Shown in pieces: positions 53,105-64,000 of a stretch of DNA of 64,000 bases. This stretch comes from Hyposmocoma kahamanoa (Eukaryota; Arthropoda; Insecta; Lepidoptera; Cosmopterigidae). Each line of letters begins with the position of its first letter. Position 1 is the first letter of the stretch. The stretch is from assembly GCF_003589595.1 (NCBI RefSeq), contig NW_020653712.1, positions 183,431 through 247,430 of the forward strand, read 5' to 3'. Position numbers and translations under genes: made by a program. Below the pieces are notes generated by a model. It saw nothing but the letters and a program-made list of their open reading frames with translations. It had not been told where the DNA came from and made no database searches.

Positions 53105-53830
53105 TAACAAACTTCAAAAAAGGAGGAGGTTCTAGTGATGAAAGAGACTCAGTCTTTTAAGGCCTTTTAAAAAACTTCGACTAATTTTTAACGCCTCACG
53201 ACTAGTCTAGTCTTTTAACCGTCAAGTCTTGAGTCATAAGACTAAAACTGAAGACTAATTCCAGTCGAGGTCTTTTAACCCTAGGAAGCTTAAAAGACTT
53301 ATAGGACTAAAACGAGTAAAAAGACTAAAACGACTGGTGCCTCGGGAGTCGCGAGTCATGAGCCGTATGGCGTGATTTTATTTTTACCCACACGGTATTT
53401 ATTTTTAACTTAAATGTGAAGTTTTCAAGTATAAATTTATTTTACTTATGGAATAAATAATCATTGACTTTGACGATATTTATTATAAATTTTATATTTA
53501 TTATACGTGATTATTTACTACATACTACTTACGTAATTTTTATTTATAAACTTCGGGTTCAATAAGACATAAAATAGGTATAAGTCCTTAGTACACAATT
53601 CGAGTCTTATAAGCCTTTCAAGTCGTTCAAGTTGTTTAAGTCTTTTAGTATAACGACTGAGTCTTTTTAATAAAAACTCGAACCCCCAGTCTTAATTTTA
53701 GAGTCGAGTCCTGTAAAATGGAGTCGAGTCGTTATAAAACGCCTTAAAAGACGAATCTCTTTCATCATTAGGAGGTTCTCAATTCGACTGTATGCCTTTT
53801 TTATGTATGTTACTGATGGAAACCGCTCCG
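53105..53830 (-). mobile_element. RTE-type tail split by a hAT-type MITE
   Basis: CTTCAAAAAAGGAGGAGGTT at left, then AATTCGACTG at right after the MITE; together they are the usual 3' tail of this family. Confidence 0.55.
53125..53778. mobile_element. hAT-type MITE with 8-bp target duplication
   Basis: Element 53133-53770; GGAGGTTC flanks at 53125-53132 and 53771-53778. Inverted ends about 38 bp (TA-G/A-TGATGAAAGAGA, GTCTTTTAAGGC). Many AGTCTTTTA or TAAAAGACT words in both orientations inside. No transposase. Confidence 0.8.
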
Positions 53831-56340
53831 TGAATTGTTAACCTTAAACTGATGCTACTCAACGAGGGATGTGGTCCTACCTAATCGATAGTTAGAAACC
53901 ATGTGGCTGTTTTCAATATTAAAAAAATATTTCATTTTTCATACTATACCTACACTGGTACTGGTGTATTATTAAATTAATATATTAATATCAATTATTA
54001 TCATTTTCTTAACGGCGACCATTAGGCTTGGGCCAGTGTCGGTTTTAGAAGAATAATACAAAAAATATGGCGACCGTCGCCAGTGTCAGTTTTCCATTAC
54101 AGTACGTTACCACGGGTTGGTGAAGCTGTCATTGTCAAGCGTAAACTCGGACTATCAACGAACTTAATAAATTAAATTATGTTGTTTTTTATGAAGGATC
54201 TATGTAATTTTCCATAATTGTTTCTAATTTATTTTGCATGCACATGTAAAATAAAGCCGATTTTATTTTATTTATTTTTTAAATGCATTTGCTATGGAAA
54301 TTTAAACAAAGTCAGAAATAGTAATAAGAAAACCAATATTTCGATTTTTCTGCAGCTTCAATCCAACCTTCTCTTATTTTGAACTCATTGGAAAAATTTA
54401 AAAATTAAGAATACTCTACGTTTAATCTACAAGTATAATGGAATTTAAATATCTAAATTATCTAAAACAATACACATACATTTTTCTTCAAGCAACAGCA
54501 ACAAACAAATTGACATGAAATTTAAACAATTGTCCGAAATATGAGTTGTGTTAAAGTACTTGAAATAAAATGTTTAGTGATAATAATAATGATAATAATA
54601 ATAATAAAACAAAGGAAATCAATTTAACGTGAATGCTTTTCGCTTCTATATTTTAGGGACTTTAATTATAAAAATCATAGTAAGAAATTCAAATATTTCA
54701 GTAAAAATTCATTGTCGATAAACGTCAGTAAATGAACATCACTATATTTGAGCCTAGAAATTTCTATGGAGACGAAAAGAAAACATTGAATAATAATAGA
54801 AATAGTAACTAAAAATGCAAATAGCCGGTGGAATGTTATCTCACTGGTTTTACAATTTTTGTTTTCACTCAAATTCTTACAAGGTGTATCGCTACAACTT
54901 GGTATTTTCACGTTTTACGAGAGATCTTGTATGTACAACGATCGCCATGTCACTGTGGCGAAGGGAGGAAGGGAGTAGACCTCCAGGGCTCAAATTCAAA
55001 ATCCAAATTCCAAATTCCACTTATTTACTACACACGAAAAAAACATAAAACATACAAATGAAAAACCTAACATATAAATAGTAAATAAAAACACAAAACT
55101 ATATCTATGGTTGCAGATGTGTGGCGAGGATTCTGAGCTCCGTACAGGTATACTGTGCAAACTTAGTTTGCACAGCACTGATTTTCAGCCAGAACCTCCC
55201 TGCCAGGAGCAACGGTCTCGCGTTTGTGTTACAACAGGTAAATTAGTACAGACCTTGAATTAAGCTATTTGAGGAGCGCGAAAGTTGTAACGTTGCACAT
55301 ACATAAGTTATTGAACTCTAACATTTTATTGCGAAATCACACCTCGTTAGAAAGGACCCGAGCCCGGCAGTGGAACGTATTGTTATTGTTGTACGAGGAA
55401 CAACTCGTAATAGTTAATATGTTTGTTCGCGTCTATATTCCATTTTTTAGAGAGTGCTCATTGGCCGAGCGACCTCGTCATATCGAAGTTTCTCGATGAA
55501 AAGGTTTTGACGTCATCACGGCGGTTGGTGACAGAGGACACACGAAGGACAGTGAGAACTGCCTCTCGCCTCGTTCGCAGCGAAGCTATATCGGTTGAAT
55601 CCAATTTTTCCGTTACGTGTCTTATTACGCGTTGGAATAAAGTAAAAACAGTTTAAAAAGCGTAATCTAGCACCCCGATAGGGGTGCTATACTACGGCTA
55701 GAATAGCCGCTGACGTCGTGTACGATTTCACTGAACCGCTCCAGCCTTCCTACTCGACTAGGGCTTAGACGGGAACCACAACCCACTGACCGTTTCTGAG
55801 CCGATTGCGTCGATTTTGCTTCCACTGGAAAGAGCTCAACGTAAAGTCCTGTCAGTCCGACACTTATATAAATTCCCATGTCATTGTATTGAAACACTCA
55901 AAATTATATTCGACCCTACCTTCAAAAACAAAAAAACACACGGTGTGCTCCTTGGAAACCTTTCAAGGTAAATTTGCTGGGACGTCCTTTTGTTTCCTTG
56001 GAAGTTACGTATCAACAAAATTAACAATATTCTAGGTACATATATATATATATTTATATTTATAATATCAAGTGTTGGGACGAACAAGTCGTATATGTAC
56101 TCTTTATGTAGAACTGAATGTAAAAATTAAAGTGACGAACTGGTTGCTTGGTCTTGGCTTTCAGGCTACAGAAGACCTCTTGTCAGTTCGGGCTTAGAGT
56201 CGTATGGCTAATGGGGAGAGCGGTATAGTTGCGGTAACTCACAAATACACACACGCATATACGCAGGCTTCGCCATTGTTCTTTCAAAAATTTGATCACG
56301 GTCACGCTGGAATAAGAGACGCGAGGACACACGTGCCTAT
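53831..56340. other. Intergenic, no gene recognised
   Basis: AT-rich with (AAT)n near 54575-54607 and (TA)n near 56040. 55440-55850 is GC-richer, with a CRE-like TGACGTCA at 55508 and a short hairpin TAGCACCCCGATAGGGGTGC at 55668. It could be a 5' UTR or retroelement end; no coding support. Confidence 0.45.
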
Positions 56341-56730
56341 TGTTGGGTAATTTTCCGAAAAATTAAATACAGTACAAATTTTTCCGGAAAATTTCCCGAA
56401 AAATTGGAAAAATATAATTTTGAAGGCATCATATTATGTTCTACGTGAAAAATGCCTTTTCTTGATGTTCTAGTTAGCATGAATTATAAAATAAACTAAC
56501 ATAGCTAAAAGCAAACTAAAGAAAGACGAGATTTAAAATGATTTCAGAACAGCGAAAAAAATCCTTTTATAAAATGGTTTCTTTGTTTTCGTTCAGTAAC
56601 TTCAATTTTTGACAGGTGTCAACGTTAAATGTGGAAAATTAAAGGAAACATATTGGAAAAATATCCGGAAAAATATTTATTTCTCTGAAAAATATGATTT
56701 TTCAAAATGGAAATTTTTCCATCAGACAAC
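56340..56730. repeat. Repeat with GGAAAAAT / ATTTTTCC ends
   Basis: Both edges are rich in inverted words such as TTTTCCGGAAAATTT and GGAAAAATAT. Probably an old DNA element; ends not defined. Confidence 0.45.
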
Positions 56731-56940
56731 GTGGTCAGGAGTAGGACGTACAAAGGGTCGATAACGATTATGGTGACCAAAGAAACATGTTATAACAAGA
56801 TTCGTTCACAAATAAGACTCAAAAGTTGAATGCTCAAAATATATTCCATTATACACATAATAACATTACATAGTTACAGCCAAGGGCAAAAATATGTATT
56901 TACTAAACAATAGCGCATTATTATACCTCCGTAGATATTT

Positions 56941-57084
56941 AAGTATTCAAGAAACATTTTATAACTACTTTAAACATATATTTATTTAAATTTACAATAG
57001 ACTCCACCATAAGTATTCAAGAAACATTTTACAACTACTTTAAACATATATGTATTTATTTAAATTTACAATAGACTCCACCAC
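56941..57084 (+). repeat. Tandem duplication, about 70 bp, two copies
   Basis: 56941-57010 and 57011-57084 share AAGTATTCAAGAAACATTTT and end TACAATAGACTCCACCA; the second has a 4-bp insertion. Confidence 0.85.
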
Positions 57085-57166
57085 TATTCATGCTATCGGC
57101 TAACTACGCGAGGTTGAAAAACAGCCCGGTTTTCTAATTGGTTGTTTCAAATTACACACACACTGT

Positions 57167-57213
57167 AATTGGGTGCTGACATATCATTTCGAATGATATG
57201 TCAGCACCCAATT
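57167..57213. repeat. 47-nt perfect palindrome
   Basis: 22-bp arms (AATTGGGTGCTGACATATCA to ATT) around TCG. No mismatch. Confidence 0.9.
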
Positions 57214-57289
57214 GATTGCAGATATATCACCACCATGATATTCAATTATTCTTTGTGAAATTACTCCACTAGTTTGTTATAATTTAATC

Positions 57290-57494
57290 ATAATAATAAC
57301 GCACACACTCAACATAGCTCCGCACTAGGGAAACCCTGTGTTGCGGGTGTCATGGATACACACATAGACAACCACTAATTACACCCAAACTCACGAGAGA
57401 AATAAACGTAGGCCATACAAATATATCTCCCGGCCCGGGAATCGAATCTCGGACCTCTGCGTGGCAGTCATGGTAATCGTTCGGCCACTGAGGC
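57290..57494 (-). mobile_element. SINE-A copy
   Basis: Reverse orientation: CGCACACACTCAACATAGC at left, B-box region GGAATCGAATCTCGGACC, head GTTCGGCCACTGAGG at right. Confidence 0.7.
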
Positions 57495-57535
57495 AGGCCA
57501 CGGTGCAGAATTGTTAATACAAAGATCGAACATTT

Positions 57536-57610
57536 AGAAAAAATTCTTTCGATCCGGCCGGATTCGAACTGACGTCCCCTAGCAAACCGTGCCAACCAAG
57601 ACGCTATGCC
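57536..57610 (-). mobile_element. Second tRNA-like head next to SINE-A
   Basis: On the minus strand: TTGGCATAGCGTCTTGGTTG and, 20 nt on, GTCAGTTCGAATCCGGCC (B-box-like). Different from the SINE-A head. Likely another SINE family, 5' part only. Confidence 0.45.
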
Positions 57611-60032
57611 AACAAATCCACAGAACGAACCAGCGGACGTCACGAGTTTTTATATGTGCTTGTTGTCGGATCTTTACTTGGTTGTCAACAATTTTTTAGC
57701 TATTAATATTTACTTTGACTTTGACTATGTGGATACCACTGTGATAGCCCCAAAAGCAAATTTGCAAACGTATGGCGACTCTTTTCTACGTACTTTCTGC
57801 TTAATTAAACATAAACGAAGTATTATCAAACCAGAAACTTTGAAACCTTTTTGAAAATTTGTTACAATAACTAGAAAAAAATAAAGGTTTAAACTATTCC
57901 ACTGAACCGGAACGACGGGATATGTTTCACCTTCGCGGTTAGCCTTCAAGAGTTGCTCTGTGATGATATGTTTTAACAGGTATTATATACCATCGGGTTT
58001 TTCAATACCAGTTTTGTATTTCAACAAAACACAGAATAATTGGACGTAGTTAAACAAAAATAATGAATACGAATGAGCGGTAGAGTTTAACCAATTTGAC
58101 GATTTCAAGTGTAATAATGAAATAACGCTGCAAACGTGCTCGCGGCGGTCATATGAACCCATTCTTAAATGCAACATGTGTACTGCACCTGGAATACATA
58201 ACAGCGCAAGTCTCGATTATTCCGTCTTTTATTGAAATACAAAATTGTTGTCCCTATTGAAAAACCCTGTAAATAGGTATATATATATATATCAATTAAG
58301 GAAAATTTTAGTTTAAAAAAAGTTGTAACTTATTCCCCTAATGGTAGAATAAAAGGTTTCATTTATTCTACCCTCGGAAGGAAAAAGGCACAAGCAGCAG
58401 AATTAAAAATTCAGAAATAAATAATTTTCGAAATTTTCTAGGATTTCTTTTCTAGGATTTTCTGATAAAAAGAGGTTGGATGTTGATAAGCAATAATGGA
58501 ACAAACAACATGATCACAGTTGACTCAACCGTAAAGGGCCCAAAACGTTGGTTTGTTTGGAACAACAAATATACGCGATTTAAATCCGGAAAAATACTTT
58601 CATTTCCTAGTGTAACAATTGCGAAAACCTAACAACTCGATAAATATAACTAAATTTTCATAAAAAATCTAGTTGTGCCTTTTTAGGTTCCGAAGGTACT
58701 TACTTATTATAAATTTATTTAAATACATATATTTATGAAACAATTGTTTGGACACAAATTTCTGTTCTTGACTGTATTAGGCGTACATTAAAATTTATAC
58801 TGTACACAACTAATAATTAAGTCTCACATCTGCAGACAGATTGCACAATCCGCCGTTGTACACGATGTCTAGGCCCTTTATAAATAACAATAAAGTAATT
58901 TATAATCTCCAAACATGTCCAAAATTAAACTAAAATTAGAGCTTAAATAGCCCAAAACTAGGTTAAACTTGTGCTATGGCACACCTGGCAATACTCAGGC
59001 AGATTGTGCATACCTCTTGCAGCAGATGATAACGACAGGGTGATTTTGTTTATAGTGTTTTTATAAATAAAACGTTTAACTGGTAACATAGATAACATTA
59101 ATAAAGTTTATTGAACAATGATTTTTCAATAATTTTTTGTGAAATTACTCCACTAGTTTGTTATAATGATTAACGATCGAACACGAAGTAAAATTCCTTC
59201 GATACGGACTCAAAGTCTGATTTTTAATCATCTCAGTTGTGTTTCGTTAGCATTGAGTATATAACCAGAAATAGAGATAAAATAAGGGCCATCCTTCTCT
59301 GGCAACTCATCAGGCAAATGGGCCTTATATCACTTTTAAATATCAACTCTCGTTTGCGCTGAAATCACAAATTAGAAAGCTGAAATAGTACAGCGCCAAC
59401 AACTGACCTGTGTGTACGACTCCGAAAATGATAAAGTCACGTATTATGCTCATTTCAGTGAATTCAAAACTTTAAAACGCTCCCCTGTAAACTTGGCAAT
59501 TTCGACATACGATACTTTACGTAGGAGGGGGTCGATGTGAAATTATGTCACAAGGGCACATTTATTTATCAAATCACGACAAAAAAAATCAGCCTGTATT
59601 GTTTAAAAAAAATAATTACTTTTCTCAAAATATTACACAGGGTTATTTTTAAAATACTAACAACCTCACAAATTTGTTCCAAGACTTTTACGAAACAATA
59701 AATTTACCAAAAATAAACTTTAAAGTTTATGTTGTACTGTGTGACACTTTTTAGATCTATATTTGGTAGGATAAGTTCAAACGTGCAAGCGTCTTCCGGG
59801 ACGACTACGCCTCCGTCCTGCACAGAGTTATTACCGTTTAGAGCGATATATTTAAATCTATTTATTTTTGTATAGAAAACTAAAATGTGATCAATTATTA
59901 AGTCATGGAACGAAAATTGTTGTTTATGATGTTAGTAATATAGTCCTGCGAGGTTGTAAATGTTGTACAAAGAACCCTGTATATGGAATGCTCGATAAAA
60001 TTTTATATTTATTAGTTTATATAATGTACTCG
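57611..60032. other. Intergenic with repeat fragments
   Basis: 58490-58620 is a Penelope-like terminal-repeat piece (GGGCCCAAAACGTTGGTTTG, AAATATACGCGATTTAAATC); 59251-59428 is truncated MITE-2; 59632-59985 is the foldback family of 47.4 kb. No gene. Confidence 0.55.
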
Positions 60033-60206
60033 CACCCCTCATGGAAGAATGGTATAAGTGGAGTTACGTCAAACATGTTTATTGCTCCATCAGATACAGG
60101 AGAGTATAACCCACATCATCTCCAATTCTTGTAACACAATTCTCTATCTACAATATAATAAACTTTTGTTGACGTAACTCCATTTACCATTCTTCCGTGA
60201 GGGGTG
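60033..60206. mobile_element. MITE-1, uninterrupted copy (174 bp)
   Basis: Inverted ends of about 35 bp, CACCCCTCATGGAAGAATGG and its reverse complement with few changes. Confidence 0.78.
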
Positions 60207-60646
60207 CTACATAATTACTATTTAGGTACATACTGAGAGTCAAAAATAATTTACCGCGATTATTCGATAACAATTCTTTAAAATGAGACCCGTGACGATA
60301 ATACGATGTCGTTATACCTGACAGTTTTATTTTGCACAGAAAAAAAAACTAAGACGCGGTCAAGTGACAAAATATTTTTTTGAGATATATCATAAAACAC
60401 CATAACCTTGTTTTAGAATATTAAAATATTTCAGCTTTGCATCGTTAGGGTAAGTTCCGATAAGTCGAACAACTTAACTAATTGTTAAAATTAGTTAAAT
60501 TTAATGTTTTGAAAAGAGAATTTTGTGTTCAATTTTTTATTTGACCACTTGTCGGTAGAAATGTTGTCGTAACTCGAAAATGATGAAAATGTTTTCCTTC
60601 ATCATGGGAAATTTACCAGTTGCACGTCGAAGAAGGCGCATAACCC
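60207..60646. other. AT-rich intergenic
   Basis: Nothing recognised. Confidence 0.5.
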
Positions 60647-60868
60647 ATGGCTTAAACCCCTTTTTTTTTTCTTTTTTTTTGACGGGGGGGGGAAATCTTT
60701 ATGGATACCCCTGAGCCCAGGGAGACTCAGGGGTTATGTGGGGACTCTCCCTCCAGACTGGAGGGCCTACCCCACTAAAACCCCCCCGGGTTTCCCTCTC
60801 GCCGGTTGAGTCGGCGCCGTGGGATCAGTGAACATTCACCACGACGCCGCCCGGATGGCTTAAACCCC
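60647..60868 (-). mobile_element. SINE-C copy 3, with 14-bp target duplication
   Basis: Element 60661-60854; ATGGCTTAAACCCC flanks at 60647-60660 and 60855-60868. T-run at left. Confidence 0.85.
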
Positions 60869-62329
60869 TGCACGAGAGGAGACCCGTGCTCAGCAGTGCG
60901 AAGTAAAAATGAGTTGATGATTATCCACATTGTTTATAAAACAAGAAAATTTTATTATTTCCATTCAGTAATTTTTTAAACTTTCAAATTGTTTTTTTCA
61001 ATTCCATAATCTTTTGGTTACGACAGTACTGCCGTCCACTAACTTAACGCGGCTAAGTGACAAATGGTCAAATATCCGTTTTTAATTAGAAAAAAAGCAC
61101 AAATCTATACATATATATCGAAGCTTACCCTAACGATGCATAGCTGAAATATCATTAAACAATATCAATATTCTAGACCTGGATTATGGTTTTTTTATTT
61201 TATCTCAAAATTTTAACCGCATTTTAGTTAGCGGTCGGAAGAATATCTGGTATTTATACAGTACAGTGTCGAATTGGAGTACGTCAAAAAAGGACATGTT
61301 GAAAATAAATATTAACAGCAACATCATACATTAATAAAGCTTTATACACAATAGACACCATTTTGTACACCATACACACCGTAAGCTATGCAGTAGCTAT
61401 GACACATATGTCGATAAACACGTATAGAAGTTTACACGTACAGGCGCCAATAAAAATGTTATTTATTTTAAAATTGTATCGTAGAAGAGACTTCTACTTC
61501 GAAGTACGATATAATACTCATTTACATGCTTCAATTTTAATTTATACAAATCAATTAACTTATTTTCTTAGTAATAAATTAAAAAGAAAAACTTTATCAT
61601 TACATTTCTCCACTTTGAAATGAAACAAGATTCGCGACAAAATTACAACACAAACAAAAAATAATAATAGGTAAAAAAACAGCATAAAACTGGATCATTT
61701 CTTTTTACTTACGTTTAAAAATAAATAACTTTTTGTGTTTTTTTTTTCGACAAGCTCATGCACTGACTTCTTTGTGACAGCAAGTATTTAAATTGACCGG
61801 TATCTCAAAAATAAATAAGCAACATAAAAGTTACTGTGTTAGTTCCTCAAGTCTAAAGGTGCGGTTAAACAAAACAATATTGAAAAACTTTCGTAGTTAT
61901 TCAACAACATGTTTCATTTATAGTTACGGTGTGCTTACCACGTTGTAACTTCCCATTATTTTCCCAATAGCCAACCCGTGACCATGGGACTATGTACCAT
62001 TGCCAAATATCGGGAAATTATAAGAAATCATATCGTGGTAAGAAACAGAGAGAGAGAGAGAGACAGAGAGAAAGTTTATATATCGCTCGGTGAAGCGAGT
62101 GGCAGGGTCATTGTCCTCCGCGGTGAATACACTTGGGGGACAATTTCACAAAACTTTACTAGATACAATTAGCCAGAATATTGAACAGAATTTTTTTTTT
62201 ATATTTTTAGATGACTTAGCATTATTTCTATTATTAATTTCTTAAATATGGCGAGAATGCAAATCAACACATTGCATAACAATTTTAAAAAGCTTTTCCT
62301 TTTGGAATGTACTTTTATTAATTTATTTT
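60869..62329. other. AT-rich intergenic
   Basis: A (GA)n run at 62048-62072. Open frames here are short and of biased composition; none is supported. Confidence 0.5.
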
Positions 62330-62570
62330 TTTACGATACCAAGTGACGGGACGAACAAGTCGTGCGCCTGGTGGTAAGCGACACGCCTATCCCTAACAGT
62401 TGTAGTGCTACTCAGAGCTTTAAATTGCAAAGATGTGTGGGGCACTGCCACTGTGCCCGTCACTCTGAGACAGAAAGTTGACAAGTCCCAAATGTTTCCT
62501 CAATGCACTTGAAATCCGGAACACAGTAATACTCACATTACTGTTTGGCGGCAGAAATATGTTAAGGTAT
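62330..62570 (-). mobile_element. SINE-B copy, truncated
   Basis: CAAGTGACGGGACGAACAAG to GCGGCAGAAATATGTTAAGG; its end is cut by the next element. Confidence 0.65.
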
Positions 62571-63129
62571 AGTCTGTCTTTTTAGGAGACGGAGTAAAAT
62601 GACATTTATAGGGTTGCAAGTTTTCATAAAACTTTAAATAGTTATGTAGTTGTTGTCGATAGTTTTATCGATGGGTTGTGACAGAAGATAAAAATTTTGT
62701 CAAAAATGACTGAATTGTGAATGTTTTTAGTAGTAAAGAGAAAATAAGAAAGTCGAGATCAATTTTTATTCATATACGTTTTAACAAGAATAGCCGGATT
62801 TGATTATCTATATTGAATTAAAATTAAAAACTTTAAAATATGTCTCCTCCTTATATTTTTCATAAACATATTTCTAAATACAGAGTATGTATGTATAAGC
62901 TTTCAAAAATTGACAATTCAAACGAACTTGTGCTCAGTAATTGGATGAATAATGAGGTCGGGGATGATTCAAATGAAACAAGTTCGACTATTTATTCTAT
63001 AAACGTGTCCAATATTCAGTAGATGCTCGATAGAATATTTATCGACTGCAATCACTAGCTGCTCGCAAGCGGGCAACACTTTTGCGCAATTGAGCTGTCA
63101 TTTTAGTCCGTCTTCATAAAAGACAGACT
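62571..63129. mobile_element. MITE with about 35-bp inverted ends
   Basis: AGTCTGTCTTTTTAGGAGAC at left (62571) and its near reverse complement at 63096-63129; GTAAAATGACA is shared at the inner side. Inside is AT-rich with no transposase. Confidence 0.7.
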
Positions 63130-63380
63130 CTCTACTCGTACTAAAATAATGTTCCGCTGTACAGTTGTGAATTTGGGCTTACGATTATTTACGTAGGAGG
63201 GATCGATTACACTAAAGGTTTGATCTGTCAAAACACTGAACTGTTTCTAGTAATGAATATCAACGCTACCAGGCTGTGTTTCCCTTTACACGGCTACCCG
63301 ACTATACAATCACCGTACGTTTCATCGCTTGTAAGAAATATGTTTATTGGAAAGAGAGTACGCTTAAATAAACAATTGTT

Positions 63381-63455
63381 TTAACTACTTTTGGTTTCCG
63401 TCGCCTTTCGTTCTTTTAGCCTCGCTATCTCTTCGCCAAGAGTGTCCATGTTTTC
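63381..63455 (-). CDS. Terminal coding exon of an unidentified gene (rest beyond window)
   Basis: Acceptor CATTTCTTTTCAG, then ENMDTLGEEIARLKERKATE and TKSS, TAA at 63383-63381. AATAAA follows on the minus strand at 63351-63346, about 30 nt after the stop. Charged heptad-like spacing suggests the end of a coiled coil. 63456-64000 holds only repeats, so the other exons must lie further right. Too short to name. Confidence 0.5.
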   Translation of the reverse strand, partial: ENMDTLGEEIARLKERKATETKSS

Positions 63456-63474
63456 CTGAAAAGAAATGAATAAC

Positions 63475-63715
63475 TTTTTATCAAAAAGAGCTGACCTCCA
63501 AAGTTCGTGGAGTTACATCTATTTACCAAGTTTTATTGAAATGGGTCAACAGAAAATATACCCTAATTTTCCATCCTTTGAGGTGGAATATTTTCTTTAT
63601 ATTTTCCCATTCAAATATAAAGAAAATATTCCACCTCAAAGGTTGGATGAGGTACCCCCTTTCTAACAAAGAAAGAATCATCGAAATCGGTTCACAAATG
63701 TTTGAGTAAAGGTAT
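63475..63715 (+). mobile_element. RTE-type tail with a small internal inverted repeat
   Basis: GAATCATCGAAATCGGTTCA as in other copies. CCTTTGAGGTGGAATATTTT is repeated inverted at 63606-63638. Confidence 0.5.
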
Positions 63716-63813
63716 GGTAAGTTATCGCTAGATGACGAACAGTTTTCGCATGTTCTATAAGGCTCAACGCCATCTAGCGACATCTTACCGAAACTAGACA
63801 TATTGATCAATGA

Positions 63814-64000
63814 CATCGAGTATATAACCAGAAATAGAGACGAAATTTGTTTCAAAACTATTTTGCGAAATCATTGCTGTGACAACGTTGCCAAATCATT
63901 ACTTCGATTGGTCAGCCCGAATTCGAAACAATTGGCGGGTATCGTCAATTGTTTCACTTCAAATCGACCAGTTTAACTTGAGCTTTGTTATAATAGACAA
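63814..64000. mobile_element. MITE-2 copy cut by the window end
   Basis: Starts CATCGAGTATATAACCAGAA and includes the inner CAATTG palindrome; reversed relative to 26956-27466. Confidence 0.7.

Noticed and set aside
55667..55897. Minus-strand ORF of 76 codons in GC-richer DNA
   Set aside because: Compositional; no splice signals or known family, though a retroelement source is possible.
1..64000. CRISPR array, operon, prokaryotic signals or an intact virus
   Set aside because: No spaced direct repeats, introns throughout, and no viral genes seen beyond retroel­ement reverse transcriptases.

Overview
This is AT-rich animal nuclear DNA packed with transposons, and I read it as a moth or butterfly (Lepidoptera). 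That rests on the LINE, SINE and MITE families I recognise in it and on the style of the kinetochore gene. Species cannot be told from the window. Genes are split by introns of up to about 7 kb that are full of elements. There are no operons, tRNA genes, rRNA genes or CRISPR arrays.

Left part (1-28.6 kb). The minus strand carries the first three coding exons of V-ATPase subunit e, running off the left edge. About 1.3 kb away and divergent is the main gene of the window, a complete kinetochore scaffold KNL1 (Spc105R) on the plus strand. I rebuilt it as seven coding exons in which every splice phase agrees: 2923-2966, 5134-5271, 12163-18822, 22780-22958, 24599-24822, 26697-26902 and 28227-28287, giving 2503 residues. 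A small second exon carries the SILK and RVSF docking motifs for phosphatase PP1. The 6.7 kb third exon carries about ten MELT-like repeats, several of which hold a second RVxF-like motif. The last four exons make the C-terminal RWD-type domain. Introns hold an intact Tc1-type transposon, broken LINEs, SINEs and MITEs.

Middle part (29-49 kb). A repeat-rich stretch (29.5-36.7 kb) holds nested LINE and SINE insertions and Penelope-like pieces. Next is a minus-strand gene (37.9-48.9 kb, 5' end not found) ending in a degenerate cyclophilin-fold domain; one internal exon is missing from my model. In its intron, on the same strand, sits an intronless UBAC1 gene (UBL, UBA and STI1-like regions). A 38-codon ORF for a single-span membrane microprotein ends 22 nt before the UBAC1 start, so the two look like one two-cistron transcript.

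Right part (49-64 kb). This is mostly repeats: an R1-type LINE remnant, a SINE that shares the 3' tail of that LINE, a hAT-type MITE, foldback elements, minisatellites and a 100-N gap between identical 88-bp sequences. The only gene evidence is the terminal exon of an unidentified minus-strand gene at 63.4 kb.

The KNL1 and UBAC1 calls are well supported by protein sequence. The microprotein, the cyclophilin-like gene model and all transposon family names are my own reading and were not checked by any search.
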